Assembly: GCA_004298915.1 (NCBI GenBank)
Contig: SCTE01000561.1
Coordinates: forward strand, 1 to 9,956
Length of the DNA stretch: 9,956 nt
Direction: 5' to 3'
DNA from: Chloroflexota bacterium
Lineage (GTDB): Bacteria; Chloroflexota; Limnocylindria; Limnocylindrales; CSP1-4
Part shown: piece by piece, positions 5,896-9,956 of the stretch
Layout: each line of letters begins with the position of its first letter
Position numbering within the stretch: the first letter of the stretch is position 1
Position numbers and translations under genes: made by a program
Notes under the pieces: generated by a model
The model's input: the letters and a program-made list of their open reading frames with translations, nothing else
The model's database searches: none
What the model was told of the DNA's origin: nothing

Positions 5896-7130
5896 CAGGC
5901 GTCCACGCCGGCCGGGAGGCCCTCGGCGCTTCGTTCGCCGCGCAGCGCGGCTGCCGACGAAGCCTCGAGTCGGGCCCGGCGGCGCGCGACCGCGGCGACC
6001 GGCGGCGCCCCCGCACGATCGGCGGCGAGCTGCCCGCAGGCGGCACCGACCTCCTGGCCCCGATTCCGACGGATGGTGACCGGCAGGCCCTCACGGCGGA
6101 GCCGCTCGGCAAACCGCTCGATGACCGGCATCGGGCTCGCCGTCCACGGGGTATGCGCCACGGGGTTCATCGGGATCAGGTTGACATGCGCGAGGGTCCC
6201 GCGCAGGAGCTCGGCCATCGCCTCTGAATCGGCATTGGTGTCGTTCACGCCGCCGATCATCGTGACCTCGTAGCTGATCCGCCGGCCGGTTGCGGTCGCG
6301 TGGTCCTTCGCCGCGGCGACAACCTCGGCGATCGGCCAGCGGCGGTTGAGGGGCACGAGGACGTCGCGCAGCGGATCGCGAGCCGCGTGGAGGCTGACCG
6401 CCAGCGTGAACTGCGGCCCGAGCGCGGTCAGGCGCCGGATCCCGGGCACGACGCCCGAGGTCGAGACGGTGATGTGGCGCGCCCCGAGGCCGAACCGGCC
6501 CGGGTCGTTGAGGGCGGCCACGGTCTCGAGCACGCGATCGAGGTTCAGGAGCGGCTCGCCCATCCCCATGAACACGATGTTCGTCAGGCGCCGGCCGCGC
6601 GTCGCCAGGCGCCTTGCCGCACTGCGGACCTGGTCGAGGATCTCCGCCGCCTGGAGGTCCCGTCCGAACCCGAGCTCGCCCGTCGCGCAGAACGGGCACG
6701 CGACGGCGCACCCGGCCTGGCTGGAGATGCACAGCGTGTTCCGTTCCCGGCGGTCGCTGCCCGCCGGGTAGTGCATCAGGACGCTCTCGATCGCCGCGCC
6801 GTCCGCCAGGCGATGGAGTGCCTTCTCGGTCCGTCCGCCGTCGGCGAGCACGAACTCCGAGGTGTCGATGGTGTCCCAGGCGAACGCGGAGGCGAGTGCC
6901 TCGCGCATCGCGGCGGGCAGGGTCGAGACGTCGTCCAGGCTCGACGCCTCCGACCGCCAGACGGCATCGAGGACCTGGCGGGCGCGGAACGCGGGCTCGC
7001 CGCGCTCGCGGAACCAGGCCTCGAGCTGGCTAGCGGTCTGGCCCGAGATCCCCGGACGCTGGACCGGGCTCCCGGCGAGTTCGAGCGTGGGCATCGGCAT
7101 CTGGCTGGGCATCGGGGCGCATTGTCGCAC
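5895..7130 (-). CDS. rlmN: Dual-specificity 23S rRNA/tRNA adenine-C2 methyltransferase RlmN
   Basis: Up to 411 aa. RlmN is a radical-SAM enzyme that methylates C2 of A2503 in 23S rRNA and A37 of some tRNAs. Seen (numbering from GTG 7130): an N-terminal helical domain with LEAWFRERGEPAFRARQ (36-52), then TLCISSQAGCAVACPFC (132-148), which contains the CxxxCxxC cluster ligands C141, C145 and C148. GMGEPLLN (189-196) is the SAM-binding GEP motif. HITVSTSG (219-226), LAVSLHA (243-249) and LIPMNP (318-323) are typical. C365 (GAACGQL) is the methyl-carrying cysteine and C134 also matches a conserved family cysteine. The start is uncertain: GTG 7130, ATG 7112, 7100 and 7094 are all in frame. None has a clear Shine-Dalgarno, and all overlap the end of the xdh-like gene by 65-101 bases. 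The last about 40 residues are Ala/Arg-rich and not conserved. Confidence 0.94.
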   Translation of the reverse strand: MRQCAPMPSQMPMPTLELAGSPVQRPGISGQTASQLEAWFRERGEPAFRARQVLDAVWRSEASSLDDVSTLPAAMREALASAFAWDTIDTSEFVLADGGRTEKALHRLADGAAIESVLMHYPAGSDRRERNTLCISSQAGCAVACPFCATGELGFGRDLQAAEILDQVRSAARRLATRGRRLTNIVFMGMGEPLLNLDRVLETVAALNDPGRFGLGARHITVSTSGVVPGIRRLTALGPQFTLAVSLHAARDPLRDVLVPLNRRWPIAEVVAAAKDHATATGRRISYEVTMIGGVNDTNADSEAMAELLRGTLAHVNLIPMNPVAHTPWTASPMPVIERFAERLRREGLPVTIRRNRGQEVGAACGQLAADRAGAPPVAAVARRRARLEASSAAALRGERSAEGLPAGVDA

Positions 7131-9438
7131 GGGATCCGGGGGCAGCCGGCTCGCCGGTGGGTCGATGGTCCCGGAGGGCGCGCCAGATCCGTTGGGGCGT
7201 CATCGGGAGGTCGAGCGGGCGAATGCCGGTGGCCGCTGCGACGGCATTCGCGACCGCCGCCGCACCGCCGACGACGGCCGCTTCGCCGATGCCCTTGGCG
7301 CCGAACGGCCCGTCGGGCGCGGGCAGCTCGACCACCGCCGTGCCGATCGGCGGGATGTGGGACGCGCGCGGGAGGGCGTAGTCGAGGAAGGTCGCGGTGA
7401 GGAGCTGCCCGCCCGGATCGTGGACCATCGACTCGTGGAGGGCCCACCCGATGGCCTGGGCCGCGCCGCCGTGCTGCTGGCCGGTGACAAGGGCCGGGTT
7501 GAGCGCGCGTCCGACGTCCTGGATCGCGTCGAACGCCAGGACCGCGGTTTCACCCGTCGCGGGATCGACGCGGACGTGGGCGATGAAGGCAGCGACGGAT
7601 GGCGCCAGGCTCGTGTGGGCCGAGGTTGCGTGGCCTTCGATCGGCGCCCTCGACGCCCGGTCGTTGGCGCGGACGAGCTTGGCGACCGGGAGGCCTCGGC
7701 CCGGCGTGCCGATCGGTCGGACCACGCCGTCCACGATCTCGAGGTCGTCGACATCGATCTCCAGCTCGGCCGATGCCGCGGCAAGGAGCTGGCGACGGGC
7801 GTCCTCGGCCGCGAGTCGCACGGCGCGTCCGGCCGAGTACGTGACCGTGCTCCCGCCACTCCCCGGCGACGGCGGGGCCGAACCCGTGTCGAGGGTGATC
7901 ACCTGGATCGCGTCGGGCGGCAGTCCGAGCACCTCGGCCGCGATCGCCTGGAACGCGCCATTGGTGCCGGACATGTCGACGACGCCGGTGATGACCTGGA
8001 CGCTGCCGTCGGGCGACAGGCGGCACAACGCCGCGGCCGGGTCCTTGCTGCCGGGCCAGTACCCGACGGACAGCCCGATCCCCTCCCCAGCCGGCAGGGA
8101 GCCGCGTCCGGCCCATGAAGGACGGGTCTCGATGACGTCGAGGACCTCCTCCAGCGCATGCCCGACCCAGGCCTCGTCGTCGACCATCGGGTCGCCCGGC
8201 CGGCTGCCGTTCTGCCGGCGCAGCGCCACCGGGTCGATGGCGAGCTTCCCGGCAAGCTCGTCGACCAGCGATTCGATGGCGAACGCCGTCGGCGGCCCGC
8301 TCGGTCCGCGGTACGGCCCCGTTCCGACGCGATGGGTCATCACCCCGTAGGCGCTGATCTCGACGTTCGGCCAGCGATACGGACCGGCGATCAGCACGCC
8401 GGCGAGTGAATCGGCGCTGAAGTCGGCGAACGCCCCGCCATCGGCCAGGATCGTGGCCCGGATGGCCGTGAACGTGCCATCGAGCTCGGCGGCGAGTTCG
8501 ACATCGAGCTCGAAGGCCTGTGACGGGTTGGAGACGAGGAAGTCCTCGCGTCGCTCGAGGACCAGCTGGACGGGGCGAGCCAGCCGGAGCGCCGCTGCAG
8601 CCACGATCGGCTCGAGGAGTCCCCACTTCCCCCCGAACGCGCCGCCGAGCGGCGCCGGCACGACCCGGATCCGGTGCGTCGGCAGGCCCAGGACGCGACC
8701 GAGGTCCTTGCGCACGGAGAACGTGCCCTGCGTGCTCGTCTCGACGATGAGCGTTCCGTCATCGTCCTGCCAGGCCGCGCACCCCTGCGGCTCGACGTAG
8801 CCCTGGTGGACCCAGGCGGTGGTGAACCGGCGCCGGACGCGAAGCGGGGCCGCCGCGATCGCCGCGCCGGCATCGCCGCTCCGGTAGCGCGTCCGGCCGA
8901 CGACGTTGGCCGACCACCGCTCGGCATCGATCGATTCGTCCCCCGCCCCACCCACGGCGGCATGCGTCTGCGCGTCCATGGCCGTGTGCTCGGTCCCGCT
9001 GCCCGCCATGTCGGCGCGGACGACCGCGGCGGCCGGGTCCATCGCCGCCGCAAGGTCGAGGATGGCCGGCAGCGGCTCGAGATCGACGAGCACGAGCTCG
9101 GCGGCGTCGGTCGCCTGGACCGGGGTCTCGGCGACGACAACGGCGATGGGCTGGCCCGCGAACACGACCTCGTCGCGCGCCAGCGGCAGGGCCATGCGAT
9201 CGGTGCCGGGCTTCAGCCCGAGATCCGCCGCGGTGAGGACGGCGACGACGCCTGGCGCGGCCCGGGCGGCGGTCACGTCGATCGTCCTGATGCTGGCGTG
9301 GGCGTGCGTCGCGAGCACGAGGCGGGCATGCAGCATGCCGGGATGTCCGCGGTCCCCCACGTAACGGATGGCCCCGGTAACTTTCACGGCCGAATCGGAC
9401 CGGGGCCGCGAGATGCCGACGCCGCTTCCGCCGGTCAT
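7030..9438 (-). CDS. Molybdopterin-binding subunit of a xanthine dehydrogenase-family hydroxylase
   Basis: 802 aa, about the usual length of a separate large (XdhA/CoxL-type) subunit. Such proteins hydroxylate N-heterocycles or aldehydes at a Mo-cytosine/pterin centre and normally work with a 2Fe-2S and an FAD subunit. The N-terminal 'a/b hammerhead' domain begins VGISRPRSDSAVKVTGAIRY (7-26), the standard start. Further signatures: HQGYVEPQG (211-219), STQGTF (235-240), LGGAFGGKWG (264-273, Mo-cofactor loop), GPYRGPSGPP (374-383), VDMSGTNGAF (487-496), GSGGSTVTYSAGRA (526-539) and GPFGAKGIGEAA (710-721), whose E719 is the expected catalytic glutamate. The YRG form, not AYRCSFR, argues against CO dehydrogenase. 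K271 is followed by Trp272, where bovine XDH has its substrate-binding Glu802. Partner subunits are not in the window. It starts with a 4-base ATGA overlap with the fmt stop. The last about 46 residues are outside the conserved core and overlap rlmN. Confidence 0.88.
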   Translation of the reverse strand: MTGGSGVGISRPRSDSAVKVTGAIRYVGDRGHPGMLHARLVLATHAHASIRTIDVTAARAAPGVVAVLTAADLGLKPGTDRMALPLARDEVVFAGQPIAVVVAETPVQATDAAELVLVDLEPLPAILDLAAAMDPAAAVVRADMAGSGTEHTAMDAQTHAAVGGAGDESIDAERWSANVVGRTRYRSGDAGAAIAAAPLRVRRRFTTAWVHQGYVEPQGCAAWQDDDGTLIVETSTQGTFSVRKDLGRVLGLPTHRIRVVPAPLGGAFGGKWGLLEPIVAAAALRLARPVQLVLERREDFLVSNPSQAFELDVELAAELDGTFTAIRATILADGGAFADFSADSLAGVLIAGPYRWPNVEISAYGVMTHRVGTGPYRGPSGPPTAFAIESLVDELAGKLAIDPVALRRQNGSRPGDPMVDDEAWVGHALEEVLDVIETRPSWAGRGSLPAGEGIGLSVGYWPGSKDPAAALCRLSPDGSVQVITGVVDMSGTNGAFQAIAAEVLGLPPDAIQVITLDTGSAPPSPGSGGSTVTYSAGRAVRLAAEDARRQLLAAASAELEIDVDDLEIVDGVVRPIGTPGRGLPVAKLVRANDRASRAPIEGHATSAHTSLAPSVAAFIAHVRVDPATGETAVLAFDAIQDVGRALNPALVTGQQHGGAAQAIGWALHESMVHDPGGQLLTATFLDYALPRASHIPPIGTAVVELPAPDGPFGAKGIGEAAVVGGAAAVANAVAAATGIRPLDLPMTPQRIWRALRDHRPTGEPAAPGSRATMRPDAQPDADAHARTRREPGPASGDLGPDR

Positions 9439-9956
9439 CGGCGCCCTCCCGGATCGTCGGGCGACGGGTCGACGACCGACCCGGCGACCGATGGGTGGCC
9501 TCGCAGGAAGGCGGACCCGGGCATCGACCGGCCGCCCGCCGGCTGGACGGTCTCGAGGACCAGGCGGCCCTCGGCCGTGGCCAGGGCGATGCCGTCCCCG
9601 TGCGGCACCAGGGAGCCCCGCACGTCTCCGGGCGCCGGATCAGCAACGGATCCCTCATGCACGACGACGCGTTGCCCCCCGACCTCCAGGAACGTTCCCG
9701 GCCACGGCCGGAGCGCTCGAATCCGGCGCTCGAGCTCGATCGCCGACCGCGATGGATCGAGGCGACCGTCCGATCGATGGAGCGGGCGGCTCAGCGAGAC
9801 GCCCCCGGACTCCTGGGCCCGGCTCGGCAGCGGTCCTTCGAGGAGCGCCGAGATGACCTCGTCGAGGAGCCGGGCGCCCTCCGCGGCGGCGGCAGCCTCG
9901 AGGCCGGGGCCGTCCTCGGTGCCGTCGAGCGGCCAGGATCGCGTCGCCACGATCGG
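9435..9956 (-). CDS. fmt: Methionyl-tRNA formyltransferase, C-terminal part (5' end outside the window)
   Basis: The last 173 codons of Fmt, which formylates the initiator methionyl-tRNA using 10-formyl-tetrahydrofolate. The window begins inside the gene, so there is no start codon here; the reading frame stays open to base 9956 (the residues before the first possible GTG are Pro-Ile). Visible: an acidic/helical segment ending the catalytic domain (GARLLDEVISALLEG), then DGRLDPSRSAIELERRIRA (corresponding to the family's 'eDgxidwxxxAxelxrxiRA'), RPWPGTFLEVGGQ (the hallmark PWPGxf of the C-terminal OB-like domain) and LVLETVQPAGGRSMPGSAF ('L.l..vQpaGkrxMxaxxfl'). The usual 'ATYAPKL' segment is replaced by a divergent SGGVSLSRPL. 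The ending after about FLRGHPSV is a Pro/Asp/Gly-rich tail. The gene context (rlmN downstream) agrees with the def-fmt-rsmB-rlmN cluster of other bacteria. Confidence 0.9.
   Translation of the reverse strand, partial: PIVATRSWPLDGTEDGPGLEAAAAAEGARLLDEVISALLEGPLPSRAQESGGVSLSRPLHRSDGRLDPSRSAIELERRIRALRPWPGTFLEVGGQRVVVHEGSVADPAPGDVRGSLVPHGDGIALATAEGRLVLETVQPAGGRSMPGSAFLRGHPSVAGSVVDPSPDDPGGRR

Noticed and set aside
4759..6273. A 504-codon plus-strand open frame, and similar ones at 6300-7400 and 6862-8118
   Set aside because: They are antisense to rpe, rlmN and the xdh-like gene, with low-complexity Arg/Asp/Gly composition and no domain. They are shadows of the real genes.
7550..8626. A 358-codon minus-strand frame inside the xdh-like gene, and a 293-codon one at 5231-6112
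   Set aside because: Same strand but out of frame with genes that show conserved motifs along their full length. Composition is Arg-rich and unlike a real protein.

Overview
This window is GC-rich bacterial DNA, densely packed with almost no non-coding sequence, and nine of its ten genes lie on the minus strand. The GC content, the wobble-position G/C, the four-cysteine ribosomal protein L28 and the gene complement suggest a high-GC lineage such as Chloroflexota (for example a Limnocylindria/Ellin6529-type soil or freshwater lineage) or an actinobacterial-like genome. That placement is inference; no rRNA or other decisive marker is present.

Minus-strand order (transcription runs right to left): the 3' end of fmt (9956-9435); a lone molybdopterin-binding subunit of the xanthine dehydrogenase family (9438-7030); rlmN (7130-5895); rpe with an unusual C-terminal extension (5895-4837); a PAP2-family multi-pass membrane protein (4840-3581); and dtd (3581-3111). 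These six genes are joined by 4-base or 1-base start/stop overlaps, except for a longer overlap between the xdh-like gene and rlmN. They read as one operon with translational coupling. rpmB (2846-3043, plus strand) converges on dtd, and a hairpin plus T-run lies between them. On the other side, rpmB is divergent from a second minus-strand operon: yloU/Asp23 family (2720-2301), fakA/yloV (2301-580) and the 5' part of recG (577 to beyond base 1). The gap between rpmB and yloU holds a symmetric TATCATA element that can be read as a -10 box on both strands.

The gene set fmt, rlmN, rpe, rpmB, yloU, yloV(fakA), recG closely matches the order recalled for Bacillus and other Firmicutes (def-fmt-rsmB-rlmN-prpC-prkC-rsgA-rpe-thiN-...-rpmB-yloU-yloV-...-recG). 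The window is therefore a version of a widespread housekeeping neighbourhood for translation initiation, rRNA/tRNA modification and proofreading, pentose phosphate and fatty-acid metabolism, and DNA repair. The xdh-like gene sits where rsmB would be expected, and PAP2 plus dtd occupy other slots.

I see no CRISPR array, insertion sequence, tRNA or rRNA gene, prophage or defence system. The points of interest are the rpe fusion, the stray Mo-hydroxylase subunit with a non-canonical active-site residue, the possible shared bidirectional promoter and the rearranged conserved cluster.
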